Made by a program: the position numbers and the translations under genes. Shown piece by piece: positions 1-9,176 of a stretch of 64,000 nt of DNA (position 1 is the first letter of the stretch; every line of letters begins with the position of its first letter). A model generated the notes under the pieces. That model ran no database searches, was not told the DNA's origin, and saw nothing but the letters and a program-made list of their open reading frames with translations. This stretch comes from Palsa-295 sp963781105 (GTDB lineage: Bacteria > Acidobacteriota > Terriglobia > Acidiferrales > UBA7541): NCBI GenBank assembly GCA_963781105.1, contig CAWAED010000003.1:1010879-1074878 (forward strand). Reading direction: 5' to 3'.

Positions 1-133
1 ATTTATCAGCGACTTCATGAGCGCGCCCGCGGTCGAAATCGGCGACGACGATGGACTTCACTTCGCGCGCAACAGCCAAATCATAAACAACCGCGCGCCC
101 CATCAATCCCGCACCTAGCACGACAATTTTCAT
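1..133 (-). CDS. NAD(P)-binding dehydrogenase, N-terminal fragment (cut by window edge)
   Basis: Only the first 44 codons are present; the gene runs off the left edge. The N-terminus MKIVVLGAGLMGRAVVYDL is a Rossmann beta-alpha-beta unit with the dinucleotide fingerprint GAGLMG at residues 7-12, followed by a second strand ending in an aspartate (VVADFDR), which favours NAD binding. This start is most like saccharopine-dehydrogenase-type and related oxidoreductases, but the substrate cannot be told from so short a piece. The ATG at 133 has GGGAG a few bases upstream. It lies in the same direction as, and downstream of, the TonB receptor gene, with a probable terminator between them. Confidence 0.7.
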   Translation of the reverse strand, partial: MKIVVLGAGLMGRAVVYDLAVAREVKSIVVADFDRGRAHEVADK

Positions 134-253
134 TGAACTCCCAGTCGAACGAATCGAGAGAATATCAAGCTAGTTAGATCACGATTCGCGGCTGCATTTC
201 ATGCGCCATGCGTGCACACTGGCCGCGAATACGCACTGGAATTTGCTTCTACG

Positions 254-292
254 CAAGAAAGCGAGGGGTCCGCCGTGCCGGACGCCCTCGCT
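254..292 (-). terminator. Probable Rho-independent terminator of the receptor gene
   Basis: Arms GCGAGGG (261-267) and CCCTCGC (285-291) pair perfectly and inner bases extend the stem imperfectly. Read on the minus strand the stem is followed by TTTCTTGC. It sits about 20 bases after the stop of the large receptor gene, where a terminator is expected. The T-run is short, so strength is uncertain. Confidence 0.5.
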
Positions 293-311
293 CGCTGCCT
301 TAATACAACGT

Positions 312-3300
312 CTAGAACAATACTTTCAAAGCGAACTGCATGACGCGCGGCCCTTCGCGGGTGTTCAAGATTTGGCCAAACGTGGAATTGCCATAGTTGC
401 CGTCGGGATTCGCGTATTGAGTATGATTCCACGCATTGTAGAACTCGGCGCGAAATTCCGTATTGAAACGCTCGTTTATAGGCGTCTTTTTCGAAATGAC
501 CATATCCGTGTTGCTGAGCGGCGACCCGCAGCACAAGGAGTGAGGCATATTGCCGAAAGCCCCGGGGTTCGGCTCCGATATGTTGTTCGAGAGCAGGTAG
601 AAGCCGCCGTTCTGTTTCGGATTCACGAACTCGGGCTTACCCGAGATGTTCGGCGTGTTCGCGTCTTCAAAGAAATAACTGCTTTGGAGTTCGTCGTCAT
701 AGGGATCAAAGACGCGAATCGGGAATCCGCTTTGCCACGCGATGATTGCCGAAGCGCCCCAGCCGTTCAGGGCTTTGCCCTTGAAGCCTTCCAACTTTGG
801 CACCGGGATATCCCACACCGGACTAAAGACGAAGCGATGCTTGGCATCCAGGAGTGATACACCGCGCGTGGCGTTGTAATTGAGCGGGTTGAGTTCGTTC
901 TCAAAAGATGCTCCCTGGTCAATCGCTTTGCTGAACGTGTAGGAAAATTGGAAAAGCAAGCCATGCGAGTAGCTTTTTTCCAGAGAGACCTGCAAGGCGT
1001 TGTAATTCGAATTCGCGATCGTGTCTTCCGCGAATATGTTGCTGAACACCGGAACGCCGTCAGCTGGACACCCTACGCCATTCGCGCTCAAAGGCTGGCA
1101 TTGCGGCGAGGAGTAAGGACGAAGTCCGACGAGAGTCACGCCGTTCGCTCCGACCACCGAGTTTGCCTGCAGGCAATTGCCGCCGCTTCCGGCGTTGTAG
1201 GGCAGAACCAAGCCCGTGCAGGAGGTTAATTTCGTCGGGAAGGGCTGCGTTTGAGGCGTGTATGCCGGAATCACTGTCCCTGGAGTGATGTAATAACTCG
1301 AGTCGGAACTGAAGGTACTGCACGTCGTCGGCGAACCACCATTGGCAGAAAGAACGTTGTTGGGATTCGCGTTGGCGATGGCGGCGATCTCCAGGCAAGA
1401 GTCAGCGTTCCCGAAATTCAGGTCGTGCGAAGCTAGGAGATGGTGAGACTGGGTTCCCACATATCCGATGCGGAACAATATATCCTTCGTGATCTGGCGC
1501 TCGATCGTCAGGTTGTATTGTTCGGAATACTGCGATTTCAGATGCGGCTGGAATTCGCCGAAGAGCAACGCAGGGCGGAACGACGACCAGTCGACGCATC
1601 CCGGCGGCCCAGATGGATCGTAGGCGCAAGGAGTCTTCGGTGTCTGATTGATCACGCCCTGAAACGGATTTGGCGCATTTCCGCCGGACTGATACTCGAA
1701 GGGCAGGTTGAACAACGTGTCCGAAAGCGCGGCGCTGCCGCCAAAGGGCGGCTCCGCACTGAACTGTTCCAGAACCAGCTGCTCGATCGGATTGTAAAAA
1801 ATCCCGAAGCCCGCGCGAATGCTCAGCTTTCCAGGACCTCCCGCGATCTTACCCAAGATGCCTTCTGTCCAATTGGGGGCCCAGGCGATCCCGATGCGTG
1901 GAGCGAAGGCTTTGTAATAGGTAGAGGTCAAGCCGCGCGGGACGCCCTTGTCGCCAGGAAATACCAAGCCCGTGGGAAAAACGGAGTTAGCCGGTCCGGT
2001 GGGACTGCAATCCGTACTGCCGTATGTCGCAATCAAAAACTGGCTGGAGATGTTGTTCGGATTGAGGTCGCATGGATATTGCGTCGTGATCTGTCCGGGC
2101 CGGAAAGTTTGCAGACGGTTGCCTTTGTCGTAAAACGGCGTGTTGAGCTCCCAACGAAGCCCGTAATTCAGGGTCAGGTTGGGCTTCAGCTTGAAACTGT
2201 CCTGCGCGAAGAGGGCGACCGAAGTATTCCGATCATTCTCACCTTGCGCGGCACCCTGCGAATACGTGGTGGGAACACCCAAGAAATAATTTGGGTAGGC
2301 AGGGAAGCTACCGTCCGACGCAATTTCGTTTTCGGGACCGCTGTTGGCGAAGTTATACAGACCGTTGATGTTGTAAAACAGAAATTGATTGAATTGAGAA
2401 CGCCTGATCTCGCCACCGAACTTAAAGGTATGTCGCCCGGTAATCTTCGTGTAATTGTCCGTCCACTGGAACGTATTGCCCGCCTGTGGCAGTTCTCCTT
2501 CGGAGTTATTGCCGATGGCGAAACCGCCGCTCACGGCTATAAATGGAACACCTTCATGACCGGGTAGGTCCGTAGTGATTCCACCGGAGGGATTGCCGGG
2601 ATCGGCGAAGCAATTCGCGGGGGGAACCCCCGATCCGCAAGCCTCGTGGACGCTCGCCAAAATATTGACCGGATGATTCAGCTTCTCCTGACCTTCCCGG
2701 TAGTAATTGAAGCGGAATTCGTTGACGGCGCTGGAGCCCAAAGTCCACGTGTGGGAGAGATTGATTTGCTGGTTGCGGGTCGCTGTAAGGGCGCCGAAGT
2801 CCGGAACAGTAGAGCCGGCAGCCTGGAAATTTGAGTAGGCGTTGGTTAGACCATCGTCGTTGAAATAGTAGTACGCCGAGAATTGCTGAGTGCTCGTGAT
2901 CTTGTGGTCGAGACGGATCGTGAACTGGTCCGAGCGTTCGTGATTGTTCGATATCGGGAAAATTGTCCCCGTTCCGAAAGGCGCTACGTAGTTGTTGTAG
3001 AGAGCGACGGCAGTCGGATCGAAACATTGAGTCGGGATCAGATTGTTTGGGAAAATCGCCGAGTAGGATTGGCCCACCGCACCTGTCACTCCGACAACCG
3101 GCACATGCGCTGCCAGCTGCTCGGCGCTCGCGGCAGAATTACAGGTCGTTCCGTTGGTGCTCCCGGTAGTGCGCGCGCCCAGAATGTTGGCAAAGTTTTG
3201 GTCAGTCAACATCCCGCCAAATGTTTGTGCCGGCGTCGGCGCCTGGGATTCAGAAAAATCCCCGCCAACCTCCTGCGCGCTAGGCAAGAACACGGTTCCG

Positions 3301-4256
3301 GAACTGGAAGTTACGCCTTGAACGTTACGCAAGCCTTCGTACGAACCGAAAATGAATGTTTTGTCCTTTTTAATCGGCCCTCCGATGGTGGCGCCGAATT
3401 GATTCTGCTTGTAGTCAGGATTGATGGGAGGCAGTGAGCCCGTCGGATTTGGCTGCGCCGTGTTGAGAACGTTGTTGCGGATGAATTCGTAGAAGTCCCC
3501 GTGAATTTGATTCGTGCCGGACTTGGTGACCACGTTGACCACCGAGCCGGAATTCCGGCCGTATTCCGCATCAAAGGTATTGGTGATGACGCGAAATTCC
3601 TCGATGGCATCAGGAGAAGGCTGGACGCCGGGTGAATTCACGAAGATATCGTTGGAGTCCCCGCCGTTAACCATATAGTTGTTCGAACGGCCACGGCCGC
3701 CATTAACGGAGACGACGCCCGGATTGTCACTGCCGTAAAAAAGGTCCGCGCCGAGTTGCGACTGCACTCCGGGCTGGAGCTGGAGTAGTTGGAACGCGTT
3801 GCGCGTGCTGAGCGGAAGCTCGCGGATGGATTGATCGGTCAAAACGCCGCCGAGTTGACTGCTGGTGGTTTCGACCTGGACCGCGTTGGCTTCGACTGTG
3901 ACAGTTTGGTTCCCAGCACCCAGCTGCAACGTCACAGTGATGAAATTGACGTGACCGATGGAAACGATAACGTTCTTGGCGATGAACTTCTTGAAGCCTT
4001 GGGCGTCGGCGCTGACGTCATAGCTGCCTACAGCGAGTTCAGGGATGTCAAAGGCCCCATCCTTGTCCGAAGTTACGCCGCGCGTGGTATCCGTGCCGAT
4101 TAGCGTCGCAGTGACCATGGCGCCGGGCACCACCGCACCGGATGGATCGTTGACTGTGCCGCGAATTTCACCATTGGTCTGTCCCCAGGCGGAAGCGCAT
4201 CCAAACAGGCCTACCAACACCAATAGATACACCCTGAACCGTCCCATCGCCCTCAT
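312..4256 (-). CDS. TonB-dependent outer-membrane receptor with carboxypeptidase-regulatory-like domain
   Basis: A 1314-residue outer-membrane beta-barrel of the Oar-like class, probably importing a large organic ligand with energy from TonB. From the chosen start there is a signal peptide (residues 1 to about 25, ending in SAWGQ), a carboxypeptidase-regulatory-like Ig-fold domain (about 30-115, starting GEIRGTVNDPSGAVVPGA), a plug (about 130-270, with VNGGRGRSNNYMVNGGDS and the AEYGRNSGSVVNVVTKSGTN segment) and then a long barrel. The chain ends in phenylalanine (ALKVLF), as outer-membrane barrels do. I start at ATG 4256 because AAAGGAG lies 5 bases before it; an upstream in-frame ATG at 4289 has no such site. 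The ligand is unknown. It is transcribed divergently from the transporter operon next door. Confidence 0.9.
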   Translation of the reverse strand: MRAMGRFRVYLLVLVGLFGCASAWGQTNGEIRGTVNDPSGAVVPGAMVTATLIGTDTTRGVTSDKDGAFDIPELAVGSYDVSADAQGFKKFIAKNVIVSIGHVNFITVTLQLGAGNQTVTVEANAVQVETTSSQLGGVLTDQSIRELPLSTRNAFQLLQLQPGVQSQLGADLFYGSDNPGVVSVNGGRGRSNNYMVNGGDSNDIFVNSPGVQPSPDAIEEFRVITNTFDAEYGRNSGSVVNVVTKSGTNQIHGDFYEFIRNNVLNTAQPNPTGSLPPINPDYKQNQFGATIGGPIKKDKTFIFGSYEGLRNVQGVTSSSGTVFLPSAQEVGGDFSESQAPTPAQTFGGMLTDQNFANILGARTTGSTNGTTCNSAASAEQLAAHVPVVGVTGAVGQSYSAIFPNNLIPTQCFDPTAVALYNNYVAPFGTGTIFPISNNHERSDQFTIRLDHKITSTQQFSAYYYFNDDGLTNAYSNFQAAGSTVPDFGALTATRNQQINLSHTWTLGSSAVNEFRFNYYREGQEKLNHPVNILASVHEACGSGVPPANCFADPGNPSGGITTDLPGHEGVPFIAVSGGFAIGNNSEGELPQAGNTFQWTDNYTKITGRHTFKFGGEIRRSQFNQFLFYNINGLYNFANSGPENEIASDGSFPAYPNYFLGVPTTYSQGAAQGENDRNTSVALFAQDSFKLKPNLTLNYGLRWELNTPFYDKGNRLQTFRPGQITTQYPCDLNPNNISSQFLIATYGSTDCSPTGPANSVFPTGLVFPGDKGVPRGLTSTYYKAFAPRIGIAWAPNWTEGILGKIAGGPGKLSIRAGFGIFYNPIEQLVLEQFSAEPPFGGSAALSDTLFNLPFEYQSGGNAPNPFQGVINQTPKTPCAYDPSGPPGCVDWSSFRPALLFGEFQPHLKSQYSEQYNLTIERQITKDILFRIGYVGTQSHHLLASHDLNFGNADSCLEIAAIANANPNNVLSANGGSPTTCSTFSSDSSYYITPGTVIPAYTPQTQPFPTKLTSCTGLVLPYNAGSGGNCLQANSVVGANGVTLVGLRPYSSPQCQPLSANGVGCPADGVPVFSNIFAEDTIANSNYNALQVSLEKSYSHGLLFQFSYTFSKAIDQGASFENELNPLNYNATRGVSLLDAKHRFVFSPVWDIPVPKLEGFKGKALNGWGASAIIAWQSGFPIRVFDPYDDELQSSYFFEDANTPNISGKPEFVNPKQNGGFYLLSNNISEPNPGAFGNMPHSLCCGSPLSNTDMVISKKTPINERFNTEFRAEFYNAWNHTQYANPDGNYGNSTFGQILNTREGPRVMQFALKVLF

Positions 4257-4316
4257 CGCCGCTCCTTTGGGAAAAGCTGCCGCCCCCATCCCCCCCGCGC
4301 AGCTTAAGTTTTTCGG

Positions 4317-4346
4317 TTGCAGCCCGCGAAAAAACCTTACTATAAT
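4317..4346 (+). promoter_or_regulatory. Sigma-70 promoter of the polyamine-type transporter operon
   Basis: TTGCAG at 4317-4322 and a perfect TATAAT at 4341-4346 are separated by 18 bases, giving a predicted transcript start near 4353 and a leader of about 40 bases before the TTG start codon at 4394. It lies between two divergent genes, so operators for the downstream MerR-XRE-cupin regulator could overlap it, but I see no clear dyad. Confidence 0.75.
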
Positions 4347-4393
4347 CCGCGAACGTTAGAAGAAGGCCCGAAGGTTGTCAAGGGGAAACTGAA

Positions 4394-5224
4394 TTGCCGA
4401 ACACGCGGAAGCGCTCCACGAAGAGCGAGCCGTCGCACGGATACTTGCGCATCAGCGATGTAGCGCAGATGGTCGGCGTTTCGGCTTCGATTCTACGAAC
4501 GTGGGAGACTTTGGGATTGGTGTCCCCACAACGCACACGCAGCAAGTACCGGCTATACACTCACAGCGATGTGCGCATCCTGAAGCGCGCGCAATTTCTG
4601 CGGAGCGCGCGCGGACTGAACGCTCCGGCGATCGTGCACCTGCTGAAAAAAGAGGGTGTTCTCACTTCCGCAAACCAGCGGCCCAAAGCCAGCCCGGTGG
4701 GAGCACGTTTGCGGCGCATGCGTTTGCGCAAAGGATATTCGCTTTCGCAAGTGGCGCGCGCGGCAGGAGTTTCCGTGGGATTTCTCAGCGCGCTCGAACG
4801 TGAACAGATGACGGCGTCGGTCGCGACTTTGCGGCGACTGGCGCGGTTCTACCGGATTAATATTTTGGCGCTCTTTAATCCCTCCGACGCGAATCCCGGC
4901 CGCGTGAAGCCGACCGATCGTAAGGTGCTTGATGCAGGTCCTGGCGTACGCATGGAATTGCTGGCGTGGGGAAACACTTTGATGGAACCGCATTTGTTTC
5001 GGATCGCGCCTTCGGCCGGGAGCGGAGCGTCTTATGCGCACGACGGCGAGGAGTTTCTTTACATCTTGAAGGGCAAACTCGAGATTTCCCTGCCGAACGG
5101 CGAGTTACAGCTGCTCGAAGAAGGCGACAGCTTTTATTTTGAGAGCACCAACGAGCATCATTGGAAGAATCCAGGAAAGACGGAAACGTTGGTGCTGTGG
5201 ATCAATACACCTCCTACTTTTTGA
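4394..5224 (+). CDS. MerR-XRE-cupin triple-domain transcriptional regulator
   Basis: A 276-residue regulator carrying two different DNA-binding domains plus a sensor. Residues about 17-75 are a MerR-type winged helix (LRISDVAQMVGVSASILRTW, then YRLYTHSDVRIL); residues about 100-155 are an XRE/Cro helix-turn-helix (RLRRMRLRKGYSLSQVARAA, VSVGFLSALEREQ); residues about 185-276 are a cupin beta-barrel (HDGEEFLYILKGKLEISLP, EGDSFYFEST, EHHWKNPG). XRE-cupin proteins such as PuuR control polyamine metabolism, which fits the transport genes that follow in the same direction. The start is TTG with AGGGG eight bases upstream; the next in-frame ATG would remove half of the MerR domain. Probably autoregulated, by position only. 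Confidence 0.85.
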   Translation: MPNTRKRSTKSEPSHGYLRISDVAQMVGVSASILRTWETLGLVSPQRTRSKYRLYTHSDVRILKRAQFLRSARGLNAPAIVHLLKKEGVLTSANQRPKASPVGARLRRMRLRKGYSLSQVARAAGVSVGFLSALEREQMTASVATLRRLARFYRINILALFNPSDANPGRVKPTDRKVLDAGPGVRMELLAWGNTLMEPHLFRIAPSAGSGASYAHDGEEFLYILKGKLEISLPNGELQLLEEGDSFYFESTNEHHWKNPGKTETLVLWINTPPTF

Positions 5225-5294
5225 ATCGCGTTCGGGATTGCGTCTGATGGCAGCACGTGCAAGAAATGATTGTCGGCAATTTTGGAGTCACACG

Positions 5295-6377
5295 ATGACG
5301 GGAGCAAAACGCGCGACGCGGCGATTACTCTGGGTCGCGTTTGCGATCGCGCTGGTGATTGCCGCGTTTGGCTGTGCGAAGAAGACACCCACGCTGAGCC
5401 TGTTGGTATGGGAAGGATATGCTGATCCTTCTTACGTGCGCAATTTTGAGGAAACGCACCACTGCAAGGTCAGTGCGTCTTACATGGGCTCGAGCGACGA
5501 ACTGGAGGCGAAACTGCACGGAGGAAGCGCGAGCAACTACGACGTGATTTCTCCTTCGAGCGACGTAGCCACGATGATTGCGGCTTCCGGATTGGCCGCT
5601 CCGCTCGATCTTTCCAAGCTGCCCTCTTATCCACAACTTTCGGAGCGGCTGCGTTCGATGCCCTTGGTACGCGTGAACGGAAATGTCTACGGCGTGCCAT
5701 TCACGTGGGGCCCGAATCCCCTGCTTTATGACACGACTTATTTTCCGAAGGCGCCGGATAGCTGGTCGGCGCTTTGGGATCCCAAGTTGAAAGGGAAAAT
5801 TTCCGCGTGGGATGAGCTTTCGACGATTTATATGGCCGCGCAGGTGCTTGGATACGACGAGCCCGATCCCGACCACATCTACAATCTCAGCGACGAAGAA
5901 CTGGAAAACGTCCGCAAGAAATTGCTCGAGCTGAAACCGAATATCCGGAAGTTCTGGTCCACGGGCGGCGAGTTGACCAATCTTTTCGAGAACCACGAAG
6001 TCGTCGCAGCGATGGGCTGGCCGTTAATGACCAACCAGCTGCGTAAAGCCGGTTTCCCGATCGCGGAAACGATTCCGAAGGAAAACACGACCGGGTGGAT
6101 TGATCATTTGATGATCACGTCCGCAAGCGAGCACAAGGAACTCGCAACAGAATTTCTGGAATACATGATCGAGCCGAAAACGCAGAAGATGGTGACCGAG
6201 GTTACGGGTTACGACCCCGCGAATCCGCGCGCAGCGGAATCAATGACCGACGAGCAGAAGAAATCGCTGCATCTGGACGACGTGAACGACTACATGAAGC
6301 GCATTTATTTCTGGCAACAAGTGCCGCGTCGCGAAAAGTACAACGAGATATGGAATGAAGTGAAGGCCGCGCAGTGA
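5295..6377 (+). CDS. Spermidine/putrescine-type ABC transporter substrate-binding lipoprotein
   Basis: A 360-residue periplasmic binding protein of the PotD/PotF class. The N-terminus has positive charge (GAKRATRRLL), a hydrophobic segment and a likely lipobox ending at the cysteine of AAFGC, so it is probably a lipoprotein. The mature protein begins with a strand typical for the family (LSLLVWEGYADPSYVRNFEE) and contains VYGVPFTWGPNPLLYD and a C-terminal helix region (NEIWNEVK). It delivers substrate to the permease pair encoded downstream. ATG 5295 has TTGGAG upstream. It overlaps the ATPase gene by four bases. PotD-like proteins also bind other amines or amino acids, so the exact substrate is inferred. 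Confidence 0.88.
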   Translation: MTGAKRATRRLLWVAFAIALVIAAFGCAKKTPTLSLLVWEGYADPSYVRNFEETHHCKVSASYMGSSDELEAKLHGGSASNYDVISPSSDVATMIAASGLAAPLDLSKLPSYPQLSERLRSMPLVRVNGNVYGVPFTWGPNPLLYDTTYFPKAPDSWSALWDPKLKGKISAWDELSTIYMAAQVLGYDEPDPDHIYNLSDEELENVRKKLLELKPNIRKFWSTGGELTNLFENHEVVAAMGWPLMTNQLRKAGFPIAETIPKENTTGWIDHLMITSASEHKELATEFLEYMIEPKTQKMVTEVTGYDPANPRAAESMTDEQKKSLHLDDVNDYMKRIYFWQQVPRREKYNEIWNEVKAAQ

Positions 6378-7483
6378 TCGCTCCGCCCGATGCCACCGCT
6401 GCCGCCACGGCATCTTCCGCTGCTAACGAATCTCTCCTGTCCATTCGGCAAGCAATCAAGCGATATGGAAAGCGTCCCGTGCTGCGTGGAATCAGCCTGG
6501 ACGTCGCGCCCGGAGAATTTTTGACGATTCTGGGCGAAAGTGGATCCGGGAAAACCACGCTGCTGCGCCTCATCGCGGGATTCGAGGAACTGGACAGCGG
6601 CGAAATATGGATGGGCGGCGAGCGGCTCGACCGGATTCCCGCACATCGCCGGCAGGTGAACACCGTCTTCCAGAGTTACGCGATCTTTCCGCACCTTTCG
6701 GTATTTGAAAACGTAGCCTACGGATTGCGCGCCAAAAATGTGGCGAAGAGCGAGATTCCGGAGCGCGCCAGGCAAGCTCTGATGATGGTGAAAATGGGTG
6801 AATTCGCGCAGGCGGCTCCTTCGCGGCTAAGCGGCGGGCAGCAACAGCGCGTGGCGCTGGCTCGCGCTTTGGTGAATCGACCTCGCGTGCTGCTACTCGA
6901 TGAACCGCTTTCGGCGCTCGACGCGAATCTGCGACGGCAAATGCAGGTGGAGTTGAAGTCGCTGCAGCGCGAGGTGGGGATTACGTTTATTTTCGTCACG
7001 CACGACCAGGAAGAAGCCATGGCGCTTTCGGATCGCGTGGCGCTGCTGCGCGCAGGACTGCTGGAACAAGTTGCGCCCCCACGCGCGATTTACGGTGAAC
7101 CAGCAACCGCGTATGCGGCTCAATTCATCGGCCAAACGAATTTGCTGCGCGCCGAAGTGCGCGACGGGATCGCTCGCGTGGGGTCGATCACATGGCATGC
7201 CGCTGACGGCGAAGGCAAGGCGACTTATTCGTTGCGACCTGAGTGCATTCGCCTCGTGCGGGGCGGCGCGATAGCAACTTCGCCCGACGGGAGCGTCGCG
7301 CGGTTTCGCGGGCGGGTCTGCAACCAATCGTTCGGCGGCGCGATGGACCTGGTCGAAATTGATTGCGGCCAGCCGAACCTGATCCGCGTACGGCTGGCAA
7401 GCCCCGGCGTCCTCTCAGGAGAGCATGAATTCGAATTCAATGCCGATGATGCAACGCCGGTGCGCGCAGGAGATGGCGGCTAG
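6374..7483 (+). CDS. potA: Polyamine-type ABC transporter ATP-binding protein (PotA-like)
   Basis: A 369-residue ATPase that powers import through the two permeases that follow. Walker A is GESGSGKT (residues 54-61), the Q-loop FQSYAIFPH follows near 99, the signature is LSGGQ (152-156), Walker B is VLLLDEP (about 172-178), and the H-loop is in FVTHDQEEAM. After about residue 240 comes a TOBE-type regulatory domain, as in PotA, FbpC and CysA. The start is GTG 6374, inside the GTGA overlap with the preceding stop codon, so translation is probably coupled. The first 18 residues are alanine-rich and are not part of the conserved fold. Confidence 0.9.
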   Translation: MIAPPDATAAATASSAANESLLSIRQAIKRYGKRPVLRGISLDVAPGEFLTILGESGSGKTTLLRLIAGFEELDSGEIWMGGERLDRIPAHRRQVNTVFQSYAIFPHLSVFENVAYGLRAKNVAKSEIPERARQALMMVKMGEFAQAAPSRLSGGQQQRVALARALVNRPRVLLLDEPLSALDANLRRQMQVELKSLQREVGITFIFVTHDQEEAMALSDRVALLRAGLLEQVAPPRAIYGEPATAYAAQFIGQTNLLRAEVRDGIARVGSITWHAADGEGKATYSLRPECIRLVRGGAIATSPDGSVARFRGRVCNQSFGGAMDLVEIDCGQPNLIRVRLASPGVLSGEHEFEFNADDATPVRAGDGG

Positions 7484-7485
7484 TC

Positions 7486-8334
7486 ATGTACTCGCGCGCT
7501 TACAAAGCCATCGTCACGATTCCTCCGCTCCTTTGGGTTACCGTCTTTCTCTTGATCCCGTATGCGATTCTCTTTTGCTACAGCTTCTGGTCGGTCTCTT
7601 CGCTGCAAGTGATCGTGCATACGTGGACTTTGCAGAACTACCTGCAACTAGTGCGCAATCCCATTTACCTTGAGGTGCTTTTTCGCTCGATGCGGATTGC
7701 GGGCGCGGTGACGCTGTGCGCGCTATTACTGGGATATCCGCTCGCTTACTACTTGTCGTTTCATGCGGCGAAGCGCAAAGACTTGCTCTACCAACTCGTG
7801 ATCATTCCGCTGTGGACCAGTTATTTGGTGCGCGGCTACGCATGGAAGACGATTTTAGGTAGCGATGGCGTGCTGAACGGACTGCTGCAATATCTGCACA
7901 TCACGCACCGGCCGCTGGAGTTCCTGCTCTACAGTCCGTTCGCGGTAATCATCACTTTGACTCACATCTACACGCCGTTTACGTTGCTGCCGATTTACGC
8001 ATCGCTCGAACACATCCCGCGCAATCTTGTGGAGGCATCGCACGATTTGGGCGCTTCGCCGTGGTCCACGTTCCGGCGCGTCATTTTGCCTTTGTCGCTG
8101 CCGGGACTTCTAGCCGGTGCGACCTTTGCGTTCGTTTTGACGCTGGGAGATTTTCTCGCGCCGCTGCTGGTGGGCGGGCCGAGTGGAATCATGATTTCGA
8201 ATATCGTCGTCAGCCTCTTTGGCGCTGCGTACAACTGGCCGCTCGGCGCGGCCATTTCATTCTGCATGATGTTGCTGGTCGTTTCGTTGTTGTTTGCTAC
8301 GGAACGATTGGAAAAGAGGCTGACGATTTCATGA
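7486..8334 (+). CDS. potB: ABC transporter permease (PotB-like)
   Basis: A 282-residue inner-membrane permease with six predicted membrane segments, the first near residues 9-33 (TIPPLLWVTVFLLIPYAILF). The cytoplasmic coupling loop that docks on the ATPase is visible as EASHDLGASPWSTFRRVILP, the EAA motif of binding-protein-dependent permeases (about residues 182-202). It pairs with the next gene to form the channel. The ATG at 7486 follows the ATPase stop by two bases, and its own stop overlaps the next start in ATGA. Confidence 0.9.
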   Translation: MYSRAYKAIVTIPPLLWVTVFLLIPYAILFCYSFWSVSSLQVIVHTWTLQNYLQLVRNPIYLEVLFRSMRIAGAVTLCALLLGYPLAYYLSFHAAKRKDLLYQLVIIPLWTSYLVRGYAWKTILGSDGVLNGLLQYLHITHRPLEFLLYSPFAVIITLTHIYTPFTLLPIYASLEHIPRNLVEASHDLGASPWSTFRRVILPLSLPGLLAGATFAFVLTLGDFLAPLLVGGPSGIMISNIVVSLFGAAYNWPLGAAISFCMMLLVVSLLFATERLEKRLTIS

Positions 8335-9176
8335 GCGGCGAACTCCAGTCGCGTCGCGCCCCGTTGCTCACAGCGTATGCATTCCTGGTGTACGCGTTTC
8401 TCTATTTTCCGATCATCGTCCTGGTGGTTTATTCCTTCAACGGTTCGGGTGTGGGAGGATTTCCGCCCGCGGGTTGGACGCTCGATTGGTACCGCCAGCT
8501 TTTCGCGGATGGCGCGCTGTGGGACGCGGTACTGAACAGCATGGTCGTCGCGGCAATCGCCGTCGCCATCTCGCTGGGCTTGGGGTTGCCTGCCGCGCAG
8601 GCGCTCGACCGCACGAATTTTCCCGGGAAAGCACTGTTCCGGCGGCTCGTTCTCCTGCCGCTGATTCTGCCAGGAATCATTACAGGACTTTCGTTGTTGA
8701 TGCTGTTTGTGGCTGTAGGGATGAAGCTAAGCCTTGTGACAATCACTCTCGGCCACGGGACTGCGCTGATTTCCGTGGCGACAACCGAGATTTTCGCAGG
8801 GCTACAAAAGCTGGAGCGCGCGCAGGAAGAAGCGTCGCTCGACCTCGGCGCGAATCAGTGGCAGACGTTCTGGCGGATCACACTCCCGAACCTGCGCGTC
8901 TCACTTATCGCTGCCGGACTGCTGATTTTCACGTTGTCGCTCGACGAAATCGCTGTCAGCTTTTTTCTGATCGGACGCGACAACACTTTGCCTCTGGAGA
9001 TCTGGTCGCGCTTGCGCCGCGGAATCACTCCGGAGATTAATGCCATCTCGACGCTGATTTTGCTTTTCTCCATTGCCACGATTCTGATCTGGTACCGCTT
9101 GCGGACCCGCACGCAACTTGCAGAAGAATCCGCGACGCCGCTGGTAGCCGCACCGCTCGAAGGAGAGACCCTGTGA
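8331..9176 (+). CDS. potC: ABC transporter permease (PotC-like)
   Basis: The second channel subunit, 281 residues, starting MSGELQSRRAPLLTAYAFLV at ATG 8331 within an ATGA overlap. Family features are the first membrane segment leading to VVYSFNGSG, a WTLDWYRQLFAD periplasmic stretch, and the EAA loop EEASLDLGANQWQTFWRITL. A longer in-frame reading upstream exists but only overlaps the previous permease; the coupled ATG is preferred. It overlaps the oxidase gene by four bases (GTGA), so binding protein, ATPase, both permeases and oxidase form one translationally linked block. Confidence 0.9.
   Translation: MSGELQSRRAPLLTAYAFLVYAFLYFPIIVLVVYSFNGSGVGGFPPAGWTLDWYRQLFADGALWDAVLNSMVVAAIAVAISLGLGLPAAQALDRTNFPGKALFRRLVLLPLILPGIITGLSLLMLFVAVGMKLSLVTITLGHGTALISVATTEIFAGLQKLERAQEEASLDLGANQWQTFWRITLPNLRVSLIAAGLLIFTLSLDEIAVSFFLIGRDNTLPLEIWSRLRRGITPEINAISTLILLFSIATILIWYRLRTRTQLAEESATPLVAAPLEGETL

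Noticed and set aside
312..4289. Many long open frames on the plus strand opposite the receptor and other G+C-rich genes
   Set aside because: They are mirror frames of real genes, with arginine-rich composition and no ribosome sites.
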